Assembly: GCA_009760885.1 (NCBI GenBank)
Contig: CM019712.1
Coordinates: 27,077,816-27,141,815 of the forward strand
Direction: 5' to 3'
Length of the DNA: 64,000 bases
Source: Achatina immaculata
Taxonomy: Eukaryota > Mollusca > Gastropoda > Stylommatophora > Achatinidae
A model generated the notes under the pieces. It made no database searches. It saw only the letters and a list, made by a program, of their open reading frames with translations, and was not told the origin of the DNA. Made by a program: the position numbers and the translations under genes. Shown here one piece after another: positions 10,980-22,008 of this stretch (positions within the stretch are counted from its first letter, which is position 1; every line of letters begins with the position of its first letter).

Positions 10980-11632
10980 GTAAGATAGAAGTTCATTGTC
11001 TGTTATTTAATCATAATGTTGTTGAAAAGTTTAATTAAACGGTTAATTATGAAAGCAAAGTAAAGGTGCATTTCCACTACCCCACCCTCGGGTCAATTTT
11101 AGAGTATCGAGGGACTGTGGTTTGGGACAAGAAATTTACAAGCTCGGATTTTCTCAAAATTATGCGCACTTATAATTCAGATAACTCTATATTATTGAGA
11201 ATATCTGTTTTAGAAGTTTCCAAAGAGCATATCTACTGCAGGTTGGAGAATGCGTGCACTATAAATACAAATGTAAAACACTGATCTAATGGTATTTCTT
11301 CTTATTAGAAAGTCTGAATCATGCGTGTGATAACTGTATGTTTATTATCAAACCACCAACTGCATTAGGATATGTCTCCTTCCGTGTTTCATTTCGTAAT
11401 CTTTAAGTCTCCAATCTGGCCTAAAGTCTGTAGATTTTTCAAAGACTGAATTAGTAAGCACATCATATTGTTATACAGAAGAAATTATCAGAATCTGAAA
11501 CACAGAATAGACTCGTACAAGGCGTATTGAATAAGTCAAAGATGCACTACGTGGCATTTAATACCATGTCTCTCATTAAAGTTCAAATAGAAATTTATTT
11601 TTTACAATCTCTGTTCTTTTAATAGAAATCTA

Positions 11633-11910
11633 GAAACAAAGAAGAAGAACAACAACAACAACAACAATTAGAGCAAAAAAGCAGTACTTTAAATAGACTA
11701 AGATGGAAGAAGAAAATGATTGATTGATTGATTGATTGATTGATCTTTATTTCAAAAGAAGAAGCGGAAGAAGAGAATAAGAACAAAAAAGAAAAAGAAG
11801 TGTAGAAGAAAAAGAAGAAAATGAAGAAGAACAAAAAAGAAAAAGAAAAACTAGAAAAAGAGTCGAAGAAGAAGAAGTAGGAGAAAAGAAGAAAAAGAAG
11901 AAGAAGAACG
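11633..11910 (+). repeat. Polypurine tract with GATT repeat before microexon 7
   Basis: A purine-rich run interrupted by 'agcagtactttaaatagac' and a short gattgattgatt repeat (about 11718-11743). It ends about 70 nt before the type C microexon. Confidence 0.9.
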
Positions 11911-11978
11911 CATTATTTATCTTTCCCATTTTTTCCCAAATTCTGTTAATGTTATTCTTCTCTTGTCTTTTTTCACAG

Positions 11979-11987
11979 CTGCACCAG
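11979..11987 (+). CDS. 9-nt microexon 7, type C variant (CTGCACCAG)
   Basis: The acceptor is cttgtcttttttcacag, the exon CTGCACCAG and the donor gtaagaca. The G to A change against CTGCGCCAG is synonymous in phase 1 (GCG to GCA, both Ala). Confidence 0.8.
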
Positions 11988-12344
11988 GTAAGACATACTT
12001 TATGTGTCTGTAGTAGTTAATTATAAAGCTAATGTAGAACGATTAATTTCTTAATTAAAAGTACATAAAAAATACTCGTAATTTAGGAAAGTAAATTAGC
12101 CTAATAGATTCTAGGGGACATTTCTAATCGTAAAATTCAACACAAAATTAGAAAAACAAATAAATTCGAACTTCAGACTGTTGCCAGGCAATTGAAAAAA
12201 GAAAGAATACTTTCACATCTAAGTAGTTTTATTTGTCTGAAGACCGCAGTTTGAGAGAGAGATAGAGAGAGAGAGAGAGAGATGGATAGAGAGAGAGAGA
12301 GAGAGAGATGAATGAGAGGTGAGAAAAGATACCTCTAATTCTTT

Positions 12345-12463
12345 TCTTGCAAAATTATGCGGTCCCGAAGGTCAGGGGTTCGAATCCTGGCGGAGACGCC
12401 CCAGTCATTCAGCTGTAGATATGGGTACCTGACTTTTTCTGGAACGGGGGAAGGAATAACTGC
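12345..12463 (+). mobile_element. tRNA-derived SINE, copy 5 (tail expanded)
   Basis: B box ggggttcgaatcctggcgg and body 'gatatgggtacctgactttttctgg' run directly into the 39-bp minisatellite at 12464. The minisatellite repeats the SINE's own tail module. Confidence 0.78.
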
Positions 12464-13040
12464 CAGGTGTGATGTTGAATACATCATTCTCTAGTGTGCT
12501 GACAATTGTGATGGTGAATACATCATTCTCTAGTGTGCTGTCAGGTGTGATGGTGAATACATCATTCTCTAGTGTGCTGTCAGGTGTGATGGTGAATACA
12601 TCATTCTCTAGTGTGCTGTCAGGTGTGATGGTGAATACGTCATTCTCTAGTGTGCTGTCAGGTGTGATGGTGAATACATCATTCTCTAGTGTGCTGTCAG
12701 GTGTGATGGTGAATACATCATTCTCTAGTGTGCTGTCAGGTGTGATGGTGAATACGTCATTCTCTAGTGTGCTGTCAGGTGTGATGGTGAATACATCATT
12801 CTCTAGTGTGCTGACAAGTGTGATGGTGAATACGTCATTCTCTAGTGTGCTGACAAGTGTGATGGTGAATACGTCATTCTCTAGTGTGCTGACAAGTGTG
12901 ATGGTGAATACGTCATTCTCTAGTGTGCTGTCAGGTGTGATGGTGAATACGTCATTCTCTAGTGTGTTGACAGGTGTGATGGTGAATACATCATTCTCTA
13001 GTGTGCTGACAAGCGTGTTGTTGAATACATCATTTTCTAG
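12464..13040 (+). repeat. 39-bp minisatellite grown from the SINE tail (about 15 copies)
   Basis: Units of the form tgtgatggtgaatacatcat + tctctagtgtgctgacaag, with small variants (cat/cgt, gtcagg/acaagt). The period is 39 bp, divisible by three, and the unit lacks stops in several frames. This alone explains the 218- and 194-residue open frames on the two strands. The array ends at a junction with the polypurine stretch at about 13044. Confidence 0.95.
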
Positions 13041-13059
13041 TCTGCAAAAGTAGTACTTC

Positions 13060-13165
13060 AAATAGAATAAGATGGAAGATGAAGATAAAGATGAAGAAGA
13101 AGTAGATGAGGAGGAGAAGAAGAAAAAGAAAAGAAAAAGAAGAAAAAGAGCACAAAAATAAGAAG
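13060..13165 (+). repeat. Polypurine tract before microexon 8
   Basis: Duplicate of the tract at about 8535-8640, ending 74 nt before the microexon at 13239. Confidence 0.88.
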
Positions 13166-13238
13166 ACCGTGTTAACTTTCTTTCTTTTTTTTCTCAGTAT
13201 TTCAATTAATGTTATTCTTCTCGATTTTTATTTCACAG

Positions 13239-13247
13239 CTGCGCCAG
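13239..13247 (+). CDS. 9-nt microexon 8, type C (CTGCGCCAG)
   Basis: The acceptor is cgatttttatttcacag, the exon CTGCGCCAG and the donor gtaagata. It is a block copy of microexon 5. It follows microexon 7 directly, so two type C exons are adjacent. The missing T exon is explained by the duplication junction at about 13044. Confidence 0.8.
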
Positions 13248-13361
13248 GTAAGATATACGTTATATTTTCTAATAGTTACTTCTAAAGGTAATTTTGAACA
13301 ATCACTTTCTTAAATAAAACGCATGGAAAAGATTCGAAATCTAGGAAGTAAACTAACCAGG

Positions 13362-13735
13362 TGTGATGAAGAGTTCTTCAAATATCAAATATCATGAACA
13401 GGAAAAAGAACAAATATATCCAACCTATAGGACATAATATTGAAGATTACTAGCCAGTAAAGAGGATTAAACAAAGAAAACTTAAATATTTTGGACACAT
13501 TAAACGTCATGATAATCTAGAGAAAACCGTCTTGGAAGGGTACATAATAGGAAAAAGAAAGAAGGAAAGAAAAAAAGCGAAGATGGCTGCAAGACATCTT
13601 TGACGATCTGCAAATGGATGCAGCAGCAGCAGGCCATCTTGCTCACAGTCGAGAGGCCTACAGGAGTGCTGTTAGGGAGGCAAAGTTCCGCAAGTGACAT
13701 GCAAATGAATGAATGAATGAATAAATGAAATTAAC
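13362..13735 (+). pseudogene. LINE fragment (TGAA-tailed), third block copy
   Basis: Nearly identical to 8845-9216, moved with the 4.5-kb duplication. Not an independent insertion. Confidence 0.85.
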
Positions 13736-13884
13736 CTAATAAATTGAGTGAAATTTCGATTCGTACAATTCGACATAAAATTAGAAAAAGCAATAATTTC
13801 GAACTTCAGACTCTTACCAGCAATTGTAAAAAGTGAGAATACTTTCACATCTGAATAGTCTTATTTGCTTGAAGGCCACTATTT

Positions 13885-13921
<37 letters not shown>

Positions 13922-13969
13922 GGAGAGAGAGAGATAGTGAGGCGAATGAGAGGGGAAAACAGATGTCTC

Positions 13970-14170
13970 TAATTCTTGTCTTGCACTACTATCTCGTGGC
14001 GAAATCGGGGTTCGAATCCTGGCTTAGACGCAAGTCACCAAGCAGTAGATATGGGTACCTGGCTTTTTCTGGAGATGGAGAAGGAAAATCTGACAAGTGT
14101 GATGTTGAATACATCATTCTCTAGTGTGCTGACAGGTCAAGGAAAATATGAGCACTAATGTCATATCTCT
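13970..14170 (+). mobile_element. tRNA-derived SINE, copy 6
   Basis: Block copy of the SINE at 9455-9665, with one G fewer before the B box and a single tail module. Confidence 0.75.
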
Positions 14171-14311
14171 ATGTGCCTATAGCCGTCTTATCTTTTCCTT
14201 ACAGACTGTTATTGAAATGTTTTGATGTTAATAAATTTATATTATTGGTGATAACATGCAGGAGTATATCATCAACAATTACCTGGCACTAATACTATGC
14301 ACTACAGACTG

Positions 14312-15185
14312 CAGACTATTTTCATCTTACATATTTAACTTGTATTACTGAAAATATAATGAGAAATGTTAGAGAAGATGTAGACAAAGAATATTACGAT
14401 GCCGTAACAATTGGTGGTTATGAAATATCAAAGATTAGATATGCTGATGACACAGTATTACTGTCCACAACACAAAAAGGAATAGACAAACTAATTATGT
14501 CAGTCCGAGCAAAACCTCTATCCTTTTGGGAAGAAAATTAAATTGATGACCACTGTCAAAACAAACAAGGCAGCTGAAATATGTATCAATGAAGACAATT
14601 TGGAAGAGGTGGAGAGTTTTGAACATCTTGGATCATTAGTAACTAACAATAGAAATATAATGAGGGAAATTTTAAAAAAGGCCATCTATCAATCTTTAAA
14701 AAATAGAACAGTCAGAACTACACAAATAAGACTTTTAAGGGCATGCATCTTTCCCGTCGCAACATATGCCTGTGAGAGCTGGACACATAATAAAACAGCT
14801 GAGAAATACATAAATGCCTTCGAATGTAAATGCAACAGAAGAGTTCTTCACATATCATGGACACAGGAAAAAAAACAAATATACTCATCATAAAAGAACT
14901 TAATATTGAATAATTCTGGGTAGTAAAAAGAATTAAACAGAGAAAACTTAAATATTTTGGACACATTAAACGTCATGAGAATTTAGAGAAGACCGTCTTG
15001 GGAGGGTACAAAATGGGAAAAAGAAAGAAGGAAAAAAAAGATAAGATGGCTGCAATACATCGTTGATAATCTGCAAATGGATGCATCAGCAGCAGGGCAT
15101 CTTGCTTACAACCGAGAGGCCTACAGGAAGGCTGTTAGGGAGGGAAAGTTCTGTATTTGACATAAAAATGACTGACTGACTGTTA
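14312..15185 (+). pseudogene. LINE reverse transcriptase C-terminal half, block copy
   Basis: Copy of 9800-10676. It keeps YADD in 'YEISKIRYADDTVLLSTTQK' and, unlike copy 1, an open 116-residue stretch from 14543 with 'RACIFPVATYACESWTHNKT'. The tail is gactgactgactg. Independent small indels from copy 1 show both are decaying. Confidence 0.87.
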
Positions 15186-15372
15186 GACTATCATGTTTAT
15201 ATTCTACTCTGCTACTAGAAGTGAAAAGAGAAGTATGGAAATGCACATATGTGTTCAGCCTTTGACATCTGGATTTCCTTCAGTATTTTTAAGCAGATGA
15301 CTCCAATGATGTGTTGAGAGTATGTTGCCCATAATCCATCATTGGATACGATTTGCAACCAGTGCAACCAGT

Positions 15373-15373
15373 G

Positions 15374-15405
<32 letters not shown>
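15373..15405 (+). repeat. CAA tract before microexon 9
   Basis: A caacaacaacaacaacatc run about 75-105 nt before the type T microexon at 15480. Confidence 0.85.
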
Positions 15406-15479
15406 TTGTGTTTGTTCATGATATTTTTAAAAATTAAAAAAAAAAACTAATTTTATTCTTGTCTCTTTTCACTTCACAG

Positions 15480-15488
15480 TAACAACAG
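15480..15488 (+). CDS. 9-nt microexon 9, type T (TAACAACAG)
   Basis: The acceptor is tctcttttcacttcacag, the exon TAACAACAG and the donor gtaagata. Block copy of microexon 6. Gives Val-Thr-Thr in phase 1. Confidence 0.8.
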
Positions 15489-16124
15489 GTAAGATAGAAG
15501 TTCATTGTCTGTTATTTAATCATAATGTTGTTGAAAAGTTTAATTAAACGGTTAATTATGAAAGCAAAGTAAAGGTGCATTTCCACTACCCCACCCTGCG
15601 GTCAATTTTAGAGTATCGAGGGACTGTGGTTTGGGACAAGAAATTTACAAGCTCGGATTTATAATTCAGATAACTCTATATTATTGAGAATATCTGTTTT
15701 AGAAGTTTCCAAAGAGCATATCTACTGCAGGTTGGAGAATGCGTGCACTATAAATACAAATGTAAAACACTGATCTAATGGTATTTCTTCTTATTAGAAA
15801 GTCTGAATCATGCGTGTGATAACTGTATGTTTATTATCAAACCACCAACTGCATTAGGATATGTCTCCTTCCGTGTTTCATTTCGTAATCTTTAAGTCTC
15901 CAATCTGGCCTAAAGTCTGTAGATTTTTCAAAGACTGAATTAGTAAGCACATCATATTGTTATACAGAAGAAATTATCAGAATCTGAAACACAGAATAGA
16001 CTCGTACAAGGCGTATTGAATAAGTCAAAGATGCACTACGTGACATTTAATACCATGTCTCTCATTAAAGTTCAAATAGAAATTTATTTTTTACAATCTC
16101 TGTTCTTTTAATAGAAATCTAGAA

Positions 16125-16395
16125 ACAAAGAAGAAGAACAACAACAACAACAACAATTAGAGCAAAAAAGCAGTACTTTAAATAGACTAAGATGGAAGAA
16201 GAAAATGATTGATTGATTGATTGATTGATTGATCTTTATTTCAAAAGAAGAAGCGGAAGAAGAGAATAAGAACAAAAAGAAAAGAAAAAGAAGTGTAGAA
16301 GAAAAAGAAGAAAATGAAGAAGAACAAAAAAGAAAAAGAAAAACTAGAAAAAGAGTCGAAGAAGAAGAAGTAGGAGAAAAGAAGAAAAAGAAAGA
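16125..16395 (+). repeat. Polypurine tract fused to a LINE fragment
   Basis: The same purine-rich stretch that elsewhere ends 70 nt before a type C microexon. Here it passes at about 16390 into 'aagaaagaaggaaaaaaaag' of a LINE fragment, so the expected C microexon is absent. Short purine-rich similarity at the join fits unequal crossing-over. Confidence 0.9.
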
Positions 16396-16545
16396 AGGAA
16401 AAAAAAGATAAGATGGCTGCAATACATCGTTGATAATCTGCAAATGGATGCATCAGCAGCAGGGCATCTTGCTTACAACCGAGAGGATTACAGGAGAGCT
16501 GTTAGGGAGGGAAAATTCTGTAAGGGACATGAAAATGACTGACTG
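16396..16545 (+). pseudogene. LINE C-terminal remnant at recombination junction
   Basis: Reads the last part of the TGAA/GACT LINE family (positions equal to about 15030-15180) with a gactgactgag end. Its 5' end is the junction with the polypurine tract rather than a retrotransposition truncation. Confidence 0.82.
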
Positions 16546-16728
16546 AGACTATCATGTTTATATTCTACTCTGCTACTAGAGGTGAAAAGAGAAGTATGGG
16601 AATGCGCATATGTGTTCAGCCTTTGACATCTGGATTTCCTTCAGTATTTTTAAGAAGATGACTCCAATGATGTGTTGAGAGTATGTTGCCCATAATCCAT
16701 CATTGGATACGATTTGCAACCAGTGCAA

Positions 16729-16760
<32 letters not shown>
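16729..16760 (+). repeat. CAA tract before microexon 10
   Basis: A caacaacaacaacaacaacatc run about 75-105 nt before the type T microexon at 16833. Confidence 0.85.
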
Positions 16761-16832
16761 TTGTGTTTGTTCATGATATTTTTAAAAATTAAAAAAAAAC
16801 TAATTTTATTCTTGTCTCTTTTCACTTCACAG

Positions 16833-16841
16833 TAAGAACAG
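16833..16841 (+). CDS. 9-nt microexon 10, type T variant (TAAGAACAG)
   Basis: The acceptor is tctcttttcacttcacag, the exon TAAGAACAG and the donor gtaagaca. A C to G change turns ACA (Thr) into AGA (Arg) in phase 1 and keeps the frame. It also creates a GTAAG across the acceptor boundary (cagtaag), which might compete as a donor. It follows T microexon 9 directly because a C exon was lost at the 16390 junction. Confidence 0.7.
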
Positions 16842-17472
16842 GTAAGACAGAAGTTCATTGTCTGTTATTTAATCATAATGTTGTTGAAAAGTTTAATTAA
16901 ACGGTTAATTATGAAAGCAAAGTAAAGGTGCATTTCCACTACCCCACCCTGCGGTCAATTTTAGAGTATCGAGGGACTGTGGTTTGGGACAAGAAATTTA
17001 CAAGCTCGGATTTATAATTCAGATAACTCTATATTATTGAGAATATCTGTTTTAGAAGTTTCCAAAGAGCATATCTACTGCAGGTTGGAGAATGCGTGCA
17101 CTATAAATACAAATGTAAAACACTGATCTAATGGTATTTCTTCTTATTAGAAAGTCTGAATCATGCGTGTGATAACTGTATGTTTATTATCAAACCACCA
17201 ACTGCATTAGGATATGTCTCCTTCCGTGTTTCATTTCGTAATCTTTAAGTCTCCAATCTGGCCTAAAGTCTGTAGATTTTTCAAAGACTGAATTAGTAAG
17301 CACATCATATTGTTATACAGAAGAAATTATCAGAATCTGAACACAGAATAGACTCGTACAAGGCGTATTGAATAAGTCAAAGATGCACTACGTGACATTT
17401 AATACCATGTCTCTCATTAAAGTTCAAATAGAAATTTATTTTTTACAATCTCTGTTCTTTTAATAGAAATCT

Positions 17473-17755
17473 AGAAACAAAGAAGAAGAAGAACAACAAC
17501 AACAACAATTAGAGCAAAAAAGCAGTACTTTAAATAGACTAAGATGGAAGAAGAAAATGATTGATTGATTGATTGATTGATTGATCTTTATTTCAAAAGA
17601 AGAAGCGGAAGAAGAGAATAAGAACAAAAAGAAAAGAAAAAGAAGTGTAGAAGAAAAAGAAGAAAATGAAGAAGAACAAAAAAGAAAAAGAAAAACTAGA
17701 AAAAGAGTCGAAGAAGAAGAAGTAGGAGAAAAGAAGAAAAAGAAGAAGAAGAACG
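17473..17755 (+). repeat. Polypurine tract before microexon 11
   Basis: Third copy of the tract with the gattgattgatt insert, ending about 70 nt before the type C microexon at 17824. Confidence 0.9.
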
Positions 17756-17823
17756 CATTATTTATCTTTCCCATTTTTTCCCAAATTCTGTTAATGTTAT
17801 TCTTCTCTTGTCTTTTTTCACAG

Positions 17824-17832
17824 CTGCACCAG
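17824..17832 (+). CDS. 9-nt microexon 11, type C variant (CTGCACCAG)
   Basis: The acceptor is cttgtcttttttcacag, the exon CTGCACCAG and the donor gtaagaca. Block copy of microexon 7. Gives Ala-Ala-Pro in phase 1. Confidence 0.8.
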
Positions 17833-18184
17833 GTAAGACATACTTTATGTGTCTGTAGTAGTTAATTATAAAGCTAATGTAGAACGATTAATTTCTTAAT
17901 TAAAAGTACATAAAAAATACTCGTAATTTAGGAAAGTAAATTAGCCTAATAGATTCTAGGGGACATTTCTAATCGTAAAATTCAACACAAAATTAGAAAA
18001 ACAAATAAATTCGAACTTCAGACTGTTGCCAGGCAATTGAAAAAAGAGAGAATACTTTCACATCTAAGTAGTTTTATTTGTCTGAAGACCGCAGTTTGAG
18101 AGAGAGAGATAGAGAGAGAGAGAGAGAAGGATAGAGAGAGAGAGAGAGAGATGAATGAGAGGTGAAAAAAGATACCTCTAATTC

Positions 18185-18305
18185 TTTTCTTGCAAAATTA
18201 TGCGGTCCCGAAGGTCAGGGGTTCGAATCCTGGCGGAGACGCCCCAGTCATTCAGCTGTAGATATGGGTACCTGACTTTTTCTGGAACGGGGGAAGGAAT
18301 AACTG
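18185..18305 (+). mobile_element. tRNA-derived SINE, copy 7 (tail expanded)
   Basis: B box ggggttcgaatcctggcgg and body 'gatatgggtacctgactttttctgg', running into the minisatellite at 18306. Confidence 0.78.
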
Positions 18306-19090
18306 TCAGGTGTGATGGTGAATACATCATTCTCTAGTCTGCTGACAATTGTGACGGTGAATACATCATTCTCTAGTCTGCTGACAATTGTGACGGTGAA
18401 TACATCATTCTCTAGTGTGCTGACAAGTGTGATGGTGAATACATCATTCTCTAGTGTGCTGACAAGTGTGACGGTGAATACATCATTCTCTAGTGTGCTG
18501 ACAATTGTGATGGTGAATACATCATTCTCTAGTGTGCTGACAATTGTGATGGTGAATACATCATTCTCTAGTCTGCTGACAAGTGTGACGGTGAATACAT
18601 CATTCTCTAGTGTGCTGACAATTGTGATGGTGAATACATCATTCTCTAGTGTGCTGACAATTGTGATGGTGAATACATCATTCTCTAGTGTGCTGACAAT
18701 TGTGATGGTGAATACATCATTCTCTAGTGTGCTGTCAGGTGTGATGGTGAATACATCATTCTCTAGTGTGCTGACAAGTGTGATGGTGAATACATCATTC
18801 TCTAGTGTGCTGACAAGTGTGATGGTGAATACATCATTCTCTAGTGTGCTGACAAGTGTGATGGTGAATACGTCATTCTCTAGTGTGCTGACAAGTGTGA
18901 AGGTGAATACATCATTCTCTAGTGTGCTGACAAGTGTGATGGTGAATACGTCATTCTCTAGTCTGCTGACAAGTGTGATGGTGAATACATCATTCTCTAG
19001 TGTGCTGACAAGTGTGATGTTGAATACATCATTCTCTAGTCTGCTGACAAGTGTGATGGTGAATACATCATTCTCTAGTGTGCGGATAGG
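18306..19090 (+). repeat. 39-bp minisatellite grown from the SINE tail (about 20 copies)
   Basis: Same unit as at 12464-13040 but with a different mix of variant units (acaattgtg, acaagtgtg, gtctgctg). The internal order is not shared between the arrays, so they expanded or rearranged independently after block duplication. The 264-residue open frame here is repeat-derived. Confidence 0.95.
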
Positions 19091-19547
19091 TCAAGGAAAA
19101 TATTAGCACTAACGTTATATCTCTGTATGCCTATGAGATATAACAGTGTTATTTTTTCGAAATGTCTTGATGTTAATAAATTTACCTTATTACCGATAAT
19201 ATGTAGCAGTATATCATCTAAAATCACCTTGCACTAATACTATACACTACAGCATATCATGTATATATTCTGCTCAGTTGCTAGAGGTCACTGTCAATGT
19301 CCCATATCCCACGCCTTCTGTTCCGAACCAGACTGCAGAGAATTTAACTTTCTCTGATAGGTCTGTTTGTTTGTAGATATTTACACATACTTACATGTTA
19401 GACTGATATCCCAAAACGGAGGTTCTCAGCCTGTGGGGACTGCCTTCCTCAACTTTCCGTTTAACCTCAGGGAATTTCAGAGCTTCGAGAAGCATGAGGA
19501 CGTGATCACAGACTGACAAAGTGACTGTAACAGTTACTGTAAAAAAG

Positions 19548-19735
19548 TGTTTAGCTCTGTTGGTGGTTCTATGTAGCTTAGCTCTGTTGCTGGTCCTATG
19601 TAGCTTAGCTCTGTTGGTGTCCTATGTAGTTTAGCTCTGCTGGTGGTACTATGTAGCTTAGCTCTGTTGGTGGTCCTATGTAGCTTAGCTCTGTTGCTGG
19701 TCCTATGTAGCTAAGCTATGATGCTGGTCCTACAT
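19548..19735 (+). repeat. 27-bp minisatellite (about 7 copies)
   Basis: Units of the form gctctgttgctggtcctatg + tagctta. The same element has about three copies at 1978-2055 and 3700-3778 and one at about 7417-7443, so copy number changes from block to block. Confidence 0.88.
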
Positions 19736-19883
19736 AACTGTCTCATTAAACTCGGGGCGTGCCCGTACGTGTTCAGTCTTTGACATCAGGATTTAAGAAA
19801 GTGTTTTTAAGCAGTTGACTCCAGTGATATGCCCATAGTATTTTGCCCATAATCTAGCATTTGGATACGATTTTAAACCACTG

Positions 19884-19922
19884 CAACAACAACAACAACA
19901 ACAACAACAACAGCACAACAGC
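19884..19922 (+). repeat. CAA tract before microexon 12
   Basis: A pure caacaacaac run, then cagcacaacagctgg, ending about 70 nt before the microexon at 19994. Confidence 0.85.
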
Positions 19923-19993
19923 TGGAAGTATCTTTATTTATTAGATTTTAAGAAATTCAGCTAAATGTATTCTTGTCTGTTTTCACTTCACAG

Positions 19994-20002
19994 TAACAAC
20001 AG
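19994..20002 (+). CDS. 9-nt microexon 12, type T (TAACAACAG)
   Basis: The acceptor is tgttttcacttcacag, the exon TAACAACAG and the donor gtaagata. Gives Val-Thr-Thr in phase 1. Confidence 0.8.
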
Positions 20003-20727
20003 GTAAGATAAATGTTCGTTGTCTGTAATTTAATCATAATGTAGTTGAAAAGTTTAACTAAAAATTACATTATAAAAGTAAAGTAAAGCTGCATTTATTC
20101 TACTGCTGCCTGCCCCTCGGATCAGTGCTAGAGTATCGATGATCTGTGGGTGGGGCAAGAAATGTACACACTCGAACTTTCTCAATATTATACGCACTTA
20201 TTGTTCAGAAACTCACGATTGTTTTTTTTTATATGACATTGTGATACGTATGGAGAAAAGTGTTTATGGGGTAAAAAATATTGAGAAGAACTGTTTTAGA
20301 AGTTTCCAAAGAGCATATTTACTGCAGGCTGGAGTATGGATGTATTATAAATATCAAGGTAAAACACTAACCTAATGACAGTTCTTCTAAGTAGAAAGTC
20401 CTGAATCATGCGTGTGATAACTACGTTTATTATCAAACCACCAACTGCATTAGGACATGTTTCCTTCCGTGTTTGACTTCTTAATCTTTAAGACTCCAAA
20501 TCTGGCCTAAAGTCTGTAGATTTTTCAAGGTCTAAATTAGTAAGCAACTCTTATTGCTATACAGAAGAAATTATCAGAATCGGAAACACAGAATAGACTC
20601 GTACAAGGCATATCGAATATGGAGCATAGGTTAAAGATGTACTTACCTGGTATTTTATTCAATGTCTCTCATTAAAGTTGAAACAGAAATGTATTTTTAC
20701 AGTATGTATACTTTTAATAAAATACCA

Positions 20728-20890
20728 GAAGAAGAAGAACATGATGAACGGAAAAAAGAAGAAGAAGAGGAAGAAGGAGAGCAAAAAGAAGCAGTATTTC
20801 AAATAGAATAAGATGAAGAAGAAGCGGAAGATTAGAATAAGTAGAAAACAAAAAAGAAAAAAAAGAGAAGAAGAAGAAGAAGAAGAACGC
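20728..20890 (+). repeat. Polypurine tract before microexon 13
   Basis: A GAA-rich run containing 'gcagtatttcaaatagaata', ending about 70 nt before the type C microexon. Confidence 0.9.
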
Positions 20891-20957
20891 ATTATCTTTC
20901 TCTCATTTTTTTTCAAGATTTCAGTAAATGTTATTTTTCTCTGTTTTTATTTATCAG

Positions 20958-20966
20958 CTGCACCAA
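20958..20966 (+). CDS. 9-nt microexon 13, type C variant (CTGCACCAA)
   Basis: The acceptor is gtttttatttatcag, the exon CTGCACCAA and the donor gtaagtta. The last base is A, giving AA|GTAAGT, which remains close to the donor consensus. The codon shared with the next exon becomes A|TA (Ile) instead of G|TA (Val). Frame is kept. Confidence 0.78.
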
Positions 20967-21256
20967 GTAAGTTACACATTATATGTCTGTAACAGTTAAT
21001 TACATAGATAATTTAGAACGATTAATTTCTTAATTTAAGAACAAAATGAAAGACTCAGAAATTAGGAAAGTAAATTAACCTAATAAATTCTGAGGTAAGT
21101 TTGGAATCGTACCGTTTCAACATAAAATTAGAAGAAAAGAAAATTAATTAGAACTTCAGACTGTTACCTCTAAGTTTAAACTTGAGAATACTTTCACATT
21201 TGAATAGTCTTACTTGTCTGAAGAGCAGTATTTGATAGATACACAGAGATAGAGAT

Positions 21257-21306
<50 letters not shown>

Positions 21307-21339
21307 GAATGAGAGGGGGGGAAAGATGTTTGTAATTCT

Positions 21340-21454
21340 TGTTTTATACCATTTATCTCGTCGCGAAGGTCGAAGGTTCGAATCCTGGCAGAGACGTCCC
21401 AGTCACCCAGCTGTAGATATGGGTACCTGACTGAGGAAGGAAAAACTGAAAAGT
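21340..21454 (+). mobile_element. tRNA-derived SINE, copy 8 (tail expanded, body shortened)
   Basis: B box gaaggttcgaatcctggc and 'gatatgggtacctgactgagg'. The 'ctttttctgg' part of the body seen in other copies is missing here and in the copy at 23575, supporting their shared descent. Confidence 0.75.
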
Positions 21455-22008
21455 GTGATGGTGAATACATCATTCTCTAGTGTACTGACAGTTGTGATGC
21501 TGAATACATCATTCTCTAGTGTGCTGACATGTGTGATGTTGAATACATCATTTTCTAGCGTGTTGAAAGGTGTGATGTTGAATACATCATTCATTAGTGT
21601 GCTGTCAGTTCTGATGCTGAATACATTATTCTCTAGTGTGCTGACTGATGTGATGTTGAATACATTATTCTCTGGTGTTATGACAGATGTGATGGTGAAT
21701 ACATCATTCTCTAATGTGATGACAGGTGTGATGGTGAATACACCATTCTCTAGTGTGCTGACAAATGTGATGATAGAAACATCATTCTCTAGTGTGATGA
21801 CAGGTGTGATGGTGAATACACCATTCTCTAGTGTGCTGACAAATGTGATGATAGAAACATCATTCTCTAGTGTGATGACAGGTGTGATGGTGAATACATC
21901 ATTCTCTAGTGTGCTGACAAATGTGATGATAGAAACATCATTCTCTAGTGTGATGACAGGTGTGATGGTGAATACATCATTCTCTAGTGTGCTGACAAAT
22001 GTGATGAT
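21455..22008 (+). repeat. 39-bp minisatellite grown from the SINE tail (about 14 copies)
   Basis: More diverged units than in the 12.4- and 18.3-kb arrays, with a higher-order pair in the right half (a 'ggtgaatac' unit alternating with a 'gatagaaac' unit). The 235- and 207-residue frames here are repeat-derived. Confidence 0.93.

Larger units (their letters stand above)
8527..16390. repeat. Large tandem duplication of microexon blocks (about 4.5 kb)
   Basis: Sequence from about 8527 to 11930 recurs, nearly base for base, from about 13045 to 16385, at an offset of about 4.5 kb. It carries one type C microexon, one LINE insertion, one type T microexon and the following 1.1 kb. The junction at about 13044 passes from the 39-bp SINE minisatellite straight into the polypurine stretch that normally precedes a type C microexon. 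Confidence 0.92.

Noticed and set aside
12405..13061. Open frames of 218 residues (minus) and 194 residues (plus)
   Set aside because: Both arise from the 39-bp minisatellite whose period is divisible by three. Repeated words only, no domain, and they begin and end with the array.
18312..19106. 264-residue plus-strand frame made of NTSFSSVLTS-like repeats
   Set aside because: It is the 20-copy SINE-tail minisatellite read in one frame. The sister blocks with one unit have no frame there.
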